Assembly: GCF_052065415.1 (NCBI RefSeq)
Contig: NZ_JBQHUB010000006.1
Coordinates: 1 to 64,000 of the forward strand
Direction: 5' to 3'
Origin: Pseudoflavonifractor_A sp022772585
GTDB taxonomy: Bacteria > Bacillota > Clostridia > Oscillospirales > Oscillospiraceae
Length of the DNA: 64,000 bases
Shown here one piece after another: positions 40,692 to 49,754 of this stretch. Position numbers and translations under genes: made by a program. Positions within the stretch are counted from its first letter, which is position 1; the number at the start of each line of letters is the position of its first letter. Under the pieces are notes generated by a model. It was not told the DNA's origin, made no database searches, and saw nothing but the letters and a program-made list of their open reading frames with translations.

Positions 40692-41126
40692 ATGGAGCTC
40701 AACGACATTTTCGCCCTGATGGACCGGCTGGAGGGCAGCTCCCTTACCCGCCTGGAGCTGGAGGACGGGGACTTTAAGCTGGTCCTGGACCGGACCGCGC
40801 CCTCCGTCTCCGCTGCCGCCGCCCCGGCTCCGGTCCCGGCGGCAGCCCCCGCACCGGCTGAACCTGTCCGGGAACAGGAAGCCCAGCCGGAGGGAGCCGT
40901 AATCCGCGCCCCGTTGGTGGGTACCTTCTACGCCGCCTCCGCCCCCGGCGCCGCCCCCTTCGCCCCGGTGGGCACGGCGGTGAAAAAGGGCCAGACGGTC
41001 TGTATTCTGGAGGCCATGAAGATGATGAGCGAGGTCCCCGCCCCTGCCGACGGCGTGATCGCCGAAGTGCTGGCCGCCGACGGCGAGCTGGTGGGCTTCG
41101 ACCAGCCCCTCTTCCGGCTCAAGTGA
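40692..41126 (+). CDS. accB: Biotin carboxyl carrier protein of acetyl-CoA carboxylase
   Basis: A 144-residue BCCP with a short N-terminal segment, an Ala/Pro-rich flexible linker (about 38-66), and a biotinyl domain. Biotin is attached at Lys110 in LEAMKMMSEV. It carries CO2 from AccC to the AccA-AccD transferase. Confidence 0.96.
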   Translation: MELNDIFALMDRLEGSSLTRLELEDGDFKLVLDRTAPSVSAAAAPAPVPAAAPAPAEPVREQEAQPEGAVIRAPLVGTFYAASAPGAAPFAPVGTAVKKGQTVCILEAMKMMSEVPAPADGVIAEVLAADGELVGFDQPLFRLK

Positions 41127-41136
41127 GGAAACGTTT

Positions 41137-42507
41137 ATGTTCAAGCGCGTTTTGATCGCCAACCGGGGCGAGATCGCGGTGCGTATTATCCGGGCCTGTC
41201 AGGAGATGGGGGTGGAGACGGTGGCGGTCTACTCGGCTGCTGACGCCGACTCCCTCCACGTACAGCTGGCCGACCGGGCGGTGTGCGTGGGCCCGGCCCG
41301 CTCGGCGGAGAGCTATCTCAACATCCCCGCCCTCCTCACCGCCGCCCTGGAGAGCGGGTGTGACGCCCTCCATCCCGGCTACGGCTTTCTCTCCGAAAAC
41401 GCCGACTTTGCCGATCTGTGCGTGAGGAGCGGCCTCGTTTTTATCGGCCCCACCGGGGACATGATCCGGCAGCTGGGGGACAAGGCCGCCGCCCGGGCCC
41501 TGATGCGCGCCCACGGCGTGCCGGTGGTGCCCGGCTCCGACGGGCCGGTGTCCGGCCCCGCCGCCGCCCTGAAGCTGGCGGAGCAGGTGGGCTATCCCGT
41601 GCTCCTCAAGGCCAGCGCCGGCGGCGGCGGCCGGGGCATGCGCCGGGTGGACGCCCCCGGGGACCTGCCCCGGCTTTTTGACGAGGCCGCGGGCGAGGCC
41701 CGCTCCTGCTTCGGCAACGGGGAGCTCTATCTGGAAAAGCTCATCCTCCGTCCCCGGCACATCGAGTTTCAGATCCTGGCCGACACCCAGGGCCATGTGA
41801 TCCACCTGGGGGAGCGGGACTGCTCCATCCAGCGCAAGAACCAGAAGCTGGTGGAGGAATCCCCCTCCCGCGCCCTGACGCCCCAGCTGCGCCGGGCCAT
41901 GGGAGAGGCCGCCCTGTCCGCCGCCCGGGCCGCCGGGTACGTCAGCGCCGGCACGGTGGAATTCGTACTGGACCAGGAGGGAAAATTCTACTTCATCGAG
42001 ATGAACACCCGCATCCAGGTGGAGCACCCGGTGACCGAGCTGGTCTCCGGCCTGGATCTGGTGAAGGAACAGCTGCGCATCGCCGCGGGGCTGCCCCTCT
42101 CCCTGGCGCAGGAGGACGTGACCCTCACCGGCCACGCCATCGAGTGCCGGGTCAACGCCGAGGACCCGCGGAAGGGCTTCCGCCCCTGCCCCGGCCGGAC
42201 CGAGTTCCTCCACCTGCCCGGCGGGCCCGGCGTGCGGGTGGACACCCTGCTCTACAACGGCTGCGAGGTCAGCCCCTTCTATGACAGCCTGGTGGCCAAG
42301 GTCATTGTCCACGCCCCCACCCGGCTGGAGGCCATCCGCCGGATGCGCCGGGCCCTGGCCGAGCTCATCATCCAGGGCTATCCCACCACCGCCCCCTTCT
42401 GCTACCTGTTGCTCCACCACCCGGACTTCGTCCAGGGCCGGTACGACACCGGCTTTCTGGCCGGGCACCTGGAGGAACTGCTGGACTGGGAGGACGGGGC
42501 GTCGTGA
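41137..42507 (+). CDS. accC: Biotin carboxylase subunit of acetyl-CoA carboxylase
   Basis: AccC carboxylates the biotin on AccB with ATP and bicarbonate. The 456 residues show the N-terminal fold MFKRVLIANRGEIAVRIIRA, the ATP-grasp glycine loop KASAGGGGRGMR (about 160-171), and the active-site stretch EMNTRIQVEHPVTE (about 288-301). It follows accB by 10 bp in the same operon. Confidence 0.97.
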   Translation: MFKRVLIANRGEIAVRIIRACQEMGVETVAVYSAADADSLHVQLADRAVCVGPARSAESYLNIPALLTAALESGCDALHPGYGFLSENADFADLCVRSGLVFIGPTGDMIRQLGDKAAARALMRAHGVPVVPGSDGPVSGPAAALKLAEQVGYPVLLKASAGGGGRGMRRVDAPGDLPRLFDEAAGEARSCFGNGELYLEKLILRPRHIEFQILADTQGHVIHLGERDCSIQRKNQKLVEESPSRALTPQLRRAMGEAALSAARAAGYVSAGTVEFVLDQEGKFYFIEMNTRIQVEHPVTELVSGLDLVKEQLRIAAGLPLSLAQEDVTLTGHAIECRVNAEDPRKGFRPCPGRTEFLHLPGGPGVRVDTLLYNGCEVSPFYDSLVAKVIVHAPTRLEAIRRMRRALAELIIQGYPTTAPFCYLLLHHPDFVQGRYDTGFLAGHLEELLDWEDGAS

Positions 42508-42530
42508 ACGCGTAAGGAGGAAGACCCACT

Positions 42531-43415
42531 GTGAACCATCTCTTTCGAGCCCGCCGGGAGCATCTGGATCAGCTGCGGGAGCGCCGGGGCCTGCGGGAAA
42601 AGGCGGATATTCGCCGCCGTCCGGAAGCCGCCGTGTTCCAGCAGTGTCCCGCCTGTGGGACCATGGTCTCGGAGCGGGATCTGGCCCGGGCCCTCTACGT
42701 CTGCCCCCGCTGCGGACACCACCATAAGATCAGCGCGTACCCGCGCCTGTCCATGCTGCTGGATCCCAACACCTTTCAGGAGCTGGACGAGACTCTCACC
42801 GGCGGCGACCCGCTGGACTTTCCCGGCTATCCCGACAAGCTCTCCGGCCTGCGGGAAAAAACCGGCCTCACTGAGGCGGCGGTCACCGCCCGGGGAAAGA
42901 TCAACGGCCGTCCGGTGGCCGTGGCCGTGCTGGACAGCCGCTTCCTCATGGGCAGCATGGGGGTGGCCGTGGGGGAGAAGATCGCCCGGCTGGCCGAGCT
43001 GGCCCGAAAGCAGCGCCTGCCCCTCATCATCTGCTCGGCCAGCGGCGGCGCCCGCATGCAGGAGGGCATCCTCTCCCTGATGCAGATGGCCAAGACCAGC
43101 GCCGCCCTGGAGCGGTTCTCGGCCGCCGGGGGGCTGTATATCTCAGTGCTCACCCACCCCACCACCGGGGGCGTCACCGCCTCCTTCGCCTCCCTGGGGG
43201 ACATCACCCTGGCCGAGCCCGGCGCCCTCATCGGCTTCGCCGGGCCCCGGGTCATCGAGCAGACCATCGGCCAGAAGCTCCCTGAGGGCTTCCAGAGCGC
43301 CGAATACCTAGAGGAGCACGGCTTTGTGGACCAGATCGTCCCCCGTGCCCAACTGCGGGAGACCATCTCCCGGCTGCTGGTCCTCCACGAGAAGGGGGGC
43401 AGGCTCCGTGATTAA
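42531..43415 (+). CDS. accD: Acetyl-CoA carboxylase carboxyltransferase, beta subunit
   Basis: AccD and AccA together move the carboxyl group from biotin to acetyl-CoA, making malonyl-CoA. The 294-residue protein has the N-terminal zinc ribbon CPACGTMVSERDLARALYVC followed by CGHH, then the crotonase-like domain with SASGGARMQEG. Translation starts at GTG after AAGGAGG. It overlaps accA by eight bases. Confidence 0.96.
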   Translation: MNHLFRARREHLDQLRERRGLREKADIRRRPEAAVFQQCPACGTMVSERDLARALYVCPRCGHHHKISAYPRLSMLLDPNTFQELDETLTGGDPLDFPGYPDKLSGLREKTGLTEAAVTARGKINGRPVAVAVLDSRFLMGSMGVAVGEKIARLAELARKQRLPLIICSASGGARMQEGILSLMQMAKTSAALERFSAAGGLYISVLTHPTTGGVTASFASLGDITLAEPGALIGFAGPRVIEQTIGQKLPEGFQSAEYLEEHGFVDQIVPRAQLRETISRLLVLHEKGGRLRD

Positions 43416-44349
43416 GGACTGGGAGGCCAGGATCGAGGCCATGGACCGGGAGCTCGCTGCCCTGGAGGGCAGCGAAGAGGCCGCCGCCCTCATCCGCCGT
43501 GCCCAGCTCCGGCGGGACCGGGACGAGCTGCTGGAGGCCTGCCGGGACTGCACGCCGGAGGACCGGGTCTATCTGGCCCGCCACGCCGGCCGCCCCGGCA
43601 CGGCGGATTTTATCTCCGCCCTGTGTACCGGCTTTTTCGAGTGCCGGGGGGACCGCCAGTGCCGGGAGGATCCCAGCATCCTGGGGGGCGCGGCGCTGTA
43701 CCACGGCCTGCCCGTCACCGTCATCGGCCACCGGAAGGGCAAAAACCTGGAGGAGAACATGGCATACAACTTCGGCATGCCCTCCCCCGAGGGCTACCGG
43801 AAGGCCCAGCGGCTCATGCGCCAGGCGGAGAAATTCCGCCGTCCGGTGCTCACCTTTATCGACACCCCCGGCGCCTATCCCGGTCTGGAGGCCGAGGCCA
43901 GGGGCCAGGGAGAGGCCATCGCCTCCAGCCTGGCCCTGATGAGCTCCCTCACCGTTCCGGTGGTCTCGGTAGTCATCGGCGAGGGGGGCAGCGGCGGCGC
44001 CCTGGCCCTGGCGGTGGCCAACCGGGTGCTCATGCTGGAAAACGCGGTCTACTCCGTCCTCTCTCCGGAGGGGTTTGCCTCCATCCTGTGGAAGGACGCC
44101 GCCCGCTCCGGCGAGGCCGCGGGGCTGATGAAGCTCACCGCCGCCGACCTCTTTTCCCTGGGGGTGGCCGACCAGGTCATTCCCGAGCCCCCCGGCGGCG
44201 CCCACCGGGACCCCCGGGCCGTCTTTCAGGCGGTGGACAAGGCGGTGTACGCCCATCTCTCCCGGCTGCTCAAGCTGCGGGACCCGGCGGCCCACCGCTA
44301 TGAAAAATTCCGTGCCATGGGCCAGTGCGCCCGAAAGGAGGCCCCATGA
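43408..44349 (+). CDS. accA: Acetyl-CoA carboxylase carboxyltransferase, alpha subunit
   Basis: The partner of AccD, 313 residues, starting at GTG 43408 inside the end of accD after a GGGGGG stretch. An ATG 28 codons earlier would give an unrelated N terminus. Landmarks are FECRGDRQCREDPSILGG, IDTPGAYPGLEAEARGQGEAIA and IGEGGSGGALALAV, which form the carboxybiotin site. Its stop overlaps the fabH ATG (ATGA). Confidence 0.95.
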   Translation: MIKDWEARIEAMDRELAALEGSEEAAALIRRAQLRRDRDELLEACRDCTPEDRVYLARHAGRPGTADFISALCTGFFECRGDRQCREDPSILGGAALYHGLPVTVIGHRKGKNLEENMAYNFGMPSPEGYRKAQRLMRQAEKFRRPVLTFIDTPGAYPGLEAEARGQGEAIASSLALMSSLTVPVVSVVIGEGGSGGALALAVANRVLMLENAVYSVLSPEGFASILWKDAARSGEAAGLMKLTAADLFSLGVADQVIPEPPGGAHRDPRAVFQAVDKAVYAHLSRLLKLRDPAAHRYEKFRAMGQCARKEAP

Positions 44350-45281
44350 GAGGACTTCGCATCGTCTCCACCGGCCGCTGTCTGCCCGCCCGGGTGGTGA
44401 CCAACGACGACCTGAGCCGTCTGGTGGACACCAGCGACGCGTGGATCCGCTCCCGCACCGGCATCGGGGAGCGCCGCTTCTCCCGGGAAGAGACCGCCTG
44501 GGACCTGTGCGCCGGGGCGGCCCGGCAGGCGCTGGAGCGCGCCGGCGTCCACCCCGAAGAGATCGCCGCCTGCGTGACGGCCACCTGCACCCCCGGCTGC
44601 TCCGCCCCCGCCAACGCCTGCATGGTGCAGGCCGCCCTGGGTCTGCCGGAGGATATTCCCTGCTTCGACCTGAACGCCGCCTGCTCCGGCTTTGTCTATG
44701 GACTGGAGACCCTCCGGGGCCTGCTGGCCGTGAGCGAGCGGAAATACGCCCTCCTTGTCGGCGGCGAGCAGCTCAGCCGGGTGCTGGACATGTCCGACCG
44801 CAGTACCTGCGTCCTCTTTGGGGACGGCGCCGGCGCGGCGGTGGTGACCCTCACCGACGGGCCGTGGCACGCTGCCCTGGGCTGCCGGGGGAGTGCCGAT
44901 CTTCTCCGGATCGACGGAGCGGGACCGGAGCGCGCCTATCTGCACATGGACGGCCCCGGCGTCTACCGCTTCGCGGTGGAGGCCCTGCCCGCCTGCGTCC
45001 GCACCCTGCTGGAGCGCAGCGGCCTCACTCTGGAGGACATCGACTGGATCGTCCCCCACCAGGCCAACCGCCGCATCATCGACACGGCGGCCAAACGCCT
45101 GGGCGCCCCTGTGGACAGGTTCTATCAGAACATGGAGCGCTACGGCAACACCTCCGCCGCCAGCATCCCCATCGCCCTGGACGAGATGGCGGAGCAGGGC
45201 CTGCTGCGGCGGGGACAGAAGATCATCTGCGCCGCCTTCGGCGCCGGCCTCACCTGGGGCGGCGTTCTCTTTGAATGGTAG
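44346..45281 (+). CDS. fabH: 3-oxoacyl-ACP synthase III
   Basis: FabH joins acetyl-CoA (or a branched starter) to malonyl-ACP, beginning each fatty-acid chain. The 311-residue enzyme has the triad Cys113 (NAACSGF), His in IVPHQANRRI and Asn in YGNTSAAS. It is translationally coupled to accA by a four-base overlap and has an AAGGAGG site. Confidence 0.96.
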   Translation: MRGLRIVSTGRCLPARVVTNDDLSRLVDTSDAWIRSRTGIGERRFSREETAWDLCAGAARQALERAGVHPEEIAACVTATCTPGCSAPANACMVQAALGLPEDIPCFDLNAACSGFVYGLETLRGLLAVSERKYALLVGGEQLSRVLDMSDRSTCVLFGDGAGAAVVTLTDGPWHAALGCRGSADLLRIDGAGPERAYLHMDGPGVYRFAVEALPACVRTLLERSGLTLEDIDWIVPHQANRRIIDTAAKRLGAPVDRFYQNMERYGNTSAASIPIALDEMAEQGLLRRGQKIICAAFGAGLTWGGVLFEW

Positions 45282-45298
45282 CGGAAAGGAAGGTTCCA

Positions 45299-46225
45299 AT
45301 GAAACTCAACGAGCTGCTGGGGACCGAGTTCCCCTTTATCCAGGGCGGCATGGCCAACATCGCCACCGGCGAGTTCGCCGCCGCCGTGTCCAACGCCGGG
45401 GCTCTGGGCCTCATCGGCGGAGGCGGCATGACGCCGGAATCCTTCCGGGAGCACATCCGCCGCTGCCGCAGCCTGACCAATAAGCCCTTCGGCGTCAATA
45501 TCATGCTCATGCACCCCCAGGCCGCCGATATGGCCCGCATCGCCGCCGAGGAAAAGGTGGCCGTGGTCACCACCGGCGCGGGCAGCCCCGGCCCCTATGT
45601 GTCCATGTGGAAGGAGGCGGGGGCCAGGGTGTTCCCCGTGGTCTCCGCCGTGTCCCTGGCCAAGCTGATGGCCAAGGCCGGAGTGGACGGCGTCATTGCC
45701 GAGGGCACCGAGAGCGGCGGCCACGTGGGTGAGACCACCACCATGGCCCTGGTCCCCCAGGTGTGCGACGCGGTGGACATCCCCGTCATCGCCGCCGGCG
45801 GCATCGCCGATGGACGCCAGTTGCTGGCCGCCTACGCCCTGGGAGCCTGCGGCGCCCAGCTGGGCACCTGCCTGCTGGTCAGTGAGGAGTGTCCCATCCA
45901 CCCCAACTATAAAGAGGCCCTGCTCAGGGCCAAGGATACCGGCACCACCGTCACCGGGCGCATCGCCGGCACCCCCGTCCGGGTGCTGAAAAACCAGATG
46001 ACCCGGGACTACATTGCCCACGAGAAGGCGGGGGCCGATAAGATGGAGCTGGAGCAGTTCACTCTGGGCAGCCTGCGCCGGGCCGTGTTTGACGGCGACA
46101 CCAAAACCGGCAGCCTGATGGCCGGCCAGGTGGCCGGTATGCTCCGGGAGATCCGCCCCCTGCGCGCCATTTTCCAGGAGCTGCAGGACCAGGCTGGGGA
46201 GCGCCTCAAAGAACTCAACGCCTGA
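45299..46225 (+). CDS. fabK: Enoyl-ACP reductase II (FMN-dependent)
   Basis: FabK reduces enoyl-ACP at the last step of each elongation cycle. It is a 308-residue flavoprotein related to nitronate monooxygenase, with MNELLG-type N terminus, FPFIQGGMANIA, GVNIMLMHP and the flavin site AEGTESGGHVGE / AAGGIADGRQ. It is unrelated to FabI, so the host should be naturally tolerant of triclosan at this step. The start at 45299 follows AAAGGAAGG. Confidence 0.95.
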   Translation: MKLNELLGTEFPFIQGGMANIATGEFAAAVSNAGALGLIGGGGMTPESFREHIRRCRSLTNKPFGVNIMLMHPQAADMARIAAEEKVAVVTTGAGSPGPYVSMWKEAGARVFPVVSAVSLAKLMAKAGVDGVIAEGTESGGHVGETTTMALVPQVCDAVDIPVIAAGGIADGRQLLAAYALGACGAQLGTCLLVSEECPIHPNYKEALLRAKDTGTTVTGRIAGTPVRVLKNQMTRDYIAHEKAGADKMELEQFTLGSLRRAVFDGDTKTGSLMAGQVAGMLREIRPLRAIFQELQDQAGERLKELNA

Positions 46226-46295
46226 CCCGGGCGGCTCCCCTCCGCCCCGGAATATCCCTCCCTCTCTCCACACCAACCGACAAGGAGCGCACCCG

Positions 46296-47225
46296 ATGAA
46301 ACTCGCTTTTCTATACGCCGGCCAGGGCGCCCAGCATGTGGGCATGGGCCGGGACTTCTATGACCGTTCTCCCCTGTTCCGGGAGGTCTTCGATTTGGCC
46401 CCCGTGGATTTTGATCTGAAGGCCCTGTGCTTTGACGGACCGGAGGACCGTCTGGCCGACACCCGTTATACCCAGCCCTGTATGGTGGCCTTTGCCGCCG
46501 GGGTCACCGCCCTGCTCTTTCAGGCGGGCGTCCGCCCCGCCATGGCCGCGGGGCTGAGCCTGGGGGAATATTCCGCCCTCCAGGCCGCGGGGGTCTTTAC
46601 TCCCGCCCAGGCCATCGCCCTGGTGGCCTTCCGTGGGAAGGCCATGGCCGAAGCCGTTACCGGCCGGGACACCGGCATGGCCGCCGTGCTGGGGCTGGAC
46701 CGGGAAACGCTGGCGGCGGCCTGCGCCGCCGCGTCCCCCCTGGGCACGGTGGAGATCGCCAACTACAACTGCCCCGGCCAGCTGGTCATCGGCGGCGACG
46801 CTCCGGCAGTAGACCGGGCCGGGGAGCTGGCCCGTCAGGCCGGCGCCCGCCGGGTGGTGCCGCTGAAGGTCAGCGGTCCCTTCCACACCTCGCTGATGGC
46901 CCCCGCCGGAGAAGCCCTTCGCCGCCGCCTTCAGGACACCGTGTTCGGCCCCATGGCCTTCCCCGTCCTCTTCAACTGCAAGGGGGATGTGATGGAACCG
47001 GGGGACACCATCCCCGCCCTGCTGGAGCGGCAGGTGCAGTCCAGCGTCTACCTGGAGGACACCATCTGCGCCATGGCCGCCCACGGCGTGGACACCATTG
47101 TGGAGATCGGCCCGGGCAAGACCCTCTCCGGCTTTGTCCGCCGGACCGTGAAGGACATCCAGACCTATTCCATCGACACGGCGGAGGACTTTGACGCCGC
47201 CGTGTCCGCCCTGAAAGGAGCGTAA
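46296..47225 (+). CDS. fabD: Malonyl-CoA:ACP transacylase
   Basis: FabD loads malonyl groups onto ACP. The 309-residue acyltransferase has the oxyanion GQGAQ motif at residues 9-13, the nucleophile Ser88 in GLSLGEYSAL, and the catalytic His in SGPFHTSLM (about 200). It has an AAGGAG site and a 70-bp gap after fabK with no terminator. Confidence 0.96.
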   Translation: MKLAFLYAGQGAQHVGMGRDFYDRSPLFREVFDLAPVDFDLKALCFDGPEDRLADTRYTQPCMVAFAAGVTALLFQAGVRPAMAAGLSLGEYSALQAAGVFTPAQAIALVAFRGKAMAEAVTGRDTGMAAVLGLDRETLAAACAAASPLGTVEIANYNCPGQLVIGGDAPAVDRAGELARQAGARRVVPLKVSGPFHTSLMAPAGEALRRRLQDTVFGPMAFPVLFNCKGDVMEPGDTIPALLERQVQSSVYLEDTICAMAAHGVDTIVEIGPGKTLSGFVRRTVKDIQTYSIDTAEDFDAAVSALKGA

Positions 47226-47229
47226 CGCT

Positions 47230-47973
47230 ATGGATCTCACCGGAAGAAACGCCCTGGTCACCGGAGGCAGCCGGGGCATCGGCCGCGCCGTCTGCCTGGA
47301 GCTGGCCCGCCGGGGGGCCAATGTGGCGGTGAACTACGCCGGAAACGCCCGGGCCGCTGAGGAAACGGCGGCAGCCTGCCGGGAGTTGGGCGTACAGGCC
47401 TTTGCCGTCCAGGCCGACGTGTCCGACTCCGCCGCCGCCGGGGCCATGGTCAAAGCGGTCATTGAGCGCTTCGGCCGGCTGGACATCCTGGTCAACAACG
47501 CCGGGATCACTCGGGATAAGCTGGCCCTCCAGATGAAGAACGAGGATCTGGACGCCGTGCTGGACACCAACCTCAAAGGGGCCTTCTACTGCATGCGGGC
47601 GGCCTACCGGCCCATGATGAAGCAGCGCTACGGCCGCATCGTCAACCTCTCCAGCGTGGTGGGCCTGCGGGGCAACCCGGGCCAGGCCAACTACGCCGCC
47701 AGCAAGGCCGGGCTCATCGGCATGAGCAAGTCCATCGCCAAAGAGCTGGCCAGCCGCAACGTCACCGTCAACCTGGTGGCCCCCGGCTTTATCGACACCG
47801 ACATGACCGCCGTCCTCCCGGAAGCCGCCAGGGAGGCGCTCCTCAAGTCCATCCCAATGGCCCGGCTGGGCCAGCCGGAGGACGTGGCCCGGGCGGTGGC
47901 CTTCTTCGCCGCCGAGGACGCGAGCTACATCACAGGCCAGGTCCTGTGCGTGGACGGCGGTATGGCGGTGTAA
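47230..47973 (+). CDS. fabG: 3-oxoacyl-ACP reductase
   Basis: FabG reduces 3-oxoacyl-ACP with NADPH. The 247-residue short-chain dehydrogenase has the cofactor motif TGGSRGIGRA (about 12-21), NNAG, catalytic Ser in NLSSVVGLRGN, and YAASKAG with the catalytic Tyr and Lys (about 151-155). It begins 4 bp after fabD. Confidence 0.96.
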   Translation: MDLTGRNALVTGGSRGIGRAVCLELARRGANVAVNYAGNARAAEETAAACRELGVQAFAVQADVSDSAAAGAMVKAVIERFGRLDILVNNAGITRDKLALQMKNEDLDAVLDTNLKGAFYCMRAAYRPMMKQRYGRIVNLSSVVGLRGNPGQANYAASKAGLIGMSKSIAKELASRNVTVNLVAPGFIDTDMTAVLPEAAREALLKSIPMARLGQPEDVARAVAFFAAEDASYITGQVLCVDGGMAV

Positions 47974-48013
47974 GGCCGCCTGTGACCCAATCTCTCCGAA
48001 AGGGGCTGTCTGA

Positions 48014-49255
48014 ATGAACAAACGACGTGTGGTCGTCACCGGCATGGGGGCAATTACCCCCCTGGGCGGGACGGCCGGGGACTCCTGGGCCGCCGCCAAA
48101 GCGGGCGTGTGCGGCATCGGGCCCATCACCCTCTACGATCCCTCGGCCATGAAGGTCAAGCTGGCCGGCGAGGTGCGGGATTTTGACCCGGAGCGCTATA
48201 TGGAGCACCGGGAGGCCCGGCGCATGGACCGCTTCACCCAGTTTGCCATGGCGGCCGCCGCCCAGGCGGTGGAGCAGAGCGGCCTGGATATGGAGCGGGA
48301 GGACCCCGCCCGCTGCGGCGTGATGGTCTCCAGCGGCATCGGCGGCATGAACACCATCCAGTCCGAGTGCGCCAGGGGGGCGGCCAAGGGCTATGACCGC
48401 ATCTCCCCCTTCTTTATCCCCATGATCATTCCCAACATGGCGGCGGGACAGATCGCCATCAAATACGGCTTTCAGGGCATGTGCGTGTGCCCGGTGGCGG
48501 CCTGCGCCGGCGGCGGCAACGCCGTGGGCGACGCCTTCCGTCACATCCGGGACGGCTATGCCGAGGTGATGCTGTGCGGCGGCGCCGAGGCCGCCGTGGC
48601 TGAGATGGGGGTGGGGGGCTTCACCGCCCTCAAGGCCCTGACCACCTGCGCCGATGTGGAACGGGCCTCCATTCCCTTTGACGCGGAGCGCTCCGGCTTT
48701 GTCATCGGCGAGGGGGCCGGCATCCTGCTGTTGGAGGAATACGAACACGCGAAGGCCCGGGGCGCGGTCATCCTGGGCGAAATAGCGGGCTACGGCGCCA
48801 ACTCCGACGCCCACCACATTACCGCCCCCGCTCCCGGCGGCGCCGGCGGCGCGGCCTGCATGCGCCTGGCCCTCTCCGACGCGGGTGTCAATCCGGAAGA
48901 GGTGGACTACATCAACGCCCACGGCACCTCCACCCACATGAACGACGTGTGCGAGACCCAGGCGGTCAAGGCCGCCTTCGGCCCCCATGCCCACACGCTG
49001 ATGATGAGCTCCACCAAGTCCATGACCGGCCACCTGCTGGGGGCCAGCGGCGCGGTGGAGGCCATCTTCTCGGTGCTGGCCCTGCGGGACCAGTTCGTCC
49101 CCCCCACCATCCACTACGCCGTACCCGACCCGGAGTGCGACCTGGACGTGGTACCCAACACCGGCCGCGAGGCCCGGCTGCGCTATGTCCTCTCCAACTC
49201 GCTGGGTTTCGGCGGGCACAATACCAGCCTCATTTTCAGGCATTGGGAGGGATAA
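48014..49255 (+). CDS. fabF: 3-oxoacyl-ACP synthase II
   Basis: FabF condenses malonyl-ACP with the growing chain. The 413-residue thiolase-fold enzyme has the catalytic Cys in PVAACAGGGNA (about 161), His in NAHGTSTHMND (about 301) and His in TGHLLGASGAVE (about 340). It stops 3 bp before fabZ. Confidence 0.97.
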   Translation: MNKRRVVVTGMGAITPLGGTAGDSWAAAKAGVCGIGPITLYDPSAMKVKLAGEVRDFDPERYMEHREARRMDRFTQFAMAAAAQAVEQSGLDMEREDPARCGVMVSSGIGGMNTIQSECARGAAKGYDRISPFFIPMIIPNMAAGQIAIKYGFQGMCVCPVAACAGGGNAVGDAFRHIRDGYAEVMLCGGAEAAVAEMGVGGFTALKALTTCADVERASIPFDAERSGFVIGEGAGILLLEEYEHAKARGAVILGEIAGYGANSDAHHITAPAPGGAGGAACMRLALSDAGVNPEEVDYINAHGTSTHMNDVCETQAVKAAFGPHAHTLMMSSTKSMTGHLLGASGAVEAIFSVLALRDQFVPPTIHYAVPDPECDLDVVPNTGREARLRYVLSNSLGFGGHNTSLIFRHWEG

Positions 49256-49258
49256 AGC

Positions 49259-49684
49259 ATGGAGCTGAACATCGAACAGATCATGGAGATCCTGCCCCAC
49301 CGGCCGCCCTTCCTGCTCATCGACCGCATCACTGACTGTCAGCCCGGCCATTCGGCCGCCGGCATCAAATGCGTCACCATGAACGAGCCCTTCTTCACCG
49401 GCCACTTTCCCGGCAGGCCCATCATGCCCGGCGCCCTTATCATCGAGGCCCTGGCCCAGACCGGCGCGGTGGCCGCCCTCAGCCTGCCCGAAAACAAGGG
49501 CAAGCTGGCCATTTTCGGCGGCATCAAAAACGCCCGCTTCAAGCACCCGGTGACTCCGGGGGACGTGCTGGAGCTCTCCTGTGAGCTCATTGAGCAGCGG
49601 GGCCCCGTGGGGTATGGAAAGGCCGTGGCCCGGGTGGGCGGGAAGATTGCCGCCCAGGGGGAGCTCACCTTCGTCATTCAGTAG
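49259..49684 (+). CDS. fabZ: 3-hydroxyacyl-ACP dehydratase
   Basis: FabZ dehydrates 3-hydroxyacyl-ACP. It is a 141-residue hot-dog-fold enzyme with LPHRPPFLLIDRI and the catalytic region FTGHFPGRPIMPGALIIEALAQ (about 43-64). It closes the biosynthetic part of the operon. No separate isomerase (FabM or FabA) is present in the window. Confidence 0.97.
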   Translation: MELNIEQIMEILPHRPPFLLIDRITDCQPGHSAAGIKCVTMNEPFFTGHFPGRPIMPGALIIEALAQTGAVAALSLPENKGKLAIFGGIKNARFKHPVTPGDVLELSCELIEQRGPVGYGKAVARVGGKIAAQGELTFVIQ

Positions 49685-49689
49685 TCCGG

Positions 49690-49718
49690 TTGCTCCCGCG
49701 GCCAAAATCTGCTACAAT
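49690..49718 (+). promoter_or_regulatory. Promoter of the MarR-family gene
   Basis: TTGCTC (49690-49695) and TACAAT (49713-49718) are 17 bp apart, giving the regulator its own transcript in addition to read-through from fabZ. Confidence 0.7.
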
Positions 49719-49742
49719 AATGTCTGCTGAATAAACTGCAGC
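49719..49742 (-). repeat. Solo end of the six-hairpin repeat family
   Basis: AATGTCTGCTGAATAAACTGC is, apart from one base, the reverse complement of the right end of the repeat at 19584-19837 (GCGGTTTATTCAGCAGACATT). It sits exactly at the predicted transcription start of the MarR-family gene, directly after a TACAATA sequence. Confidence 0.6.
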
Positions 49743-49754
49743 GGGAGGGATCTT

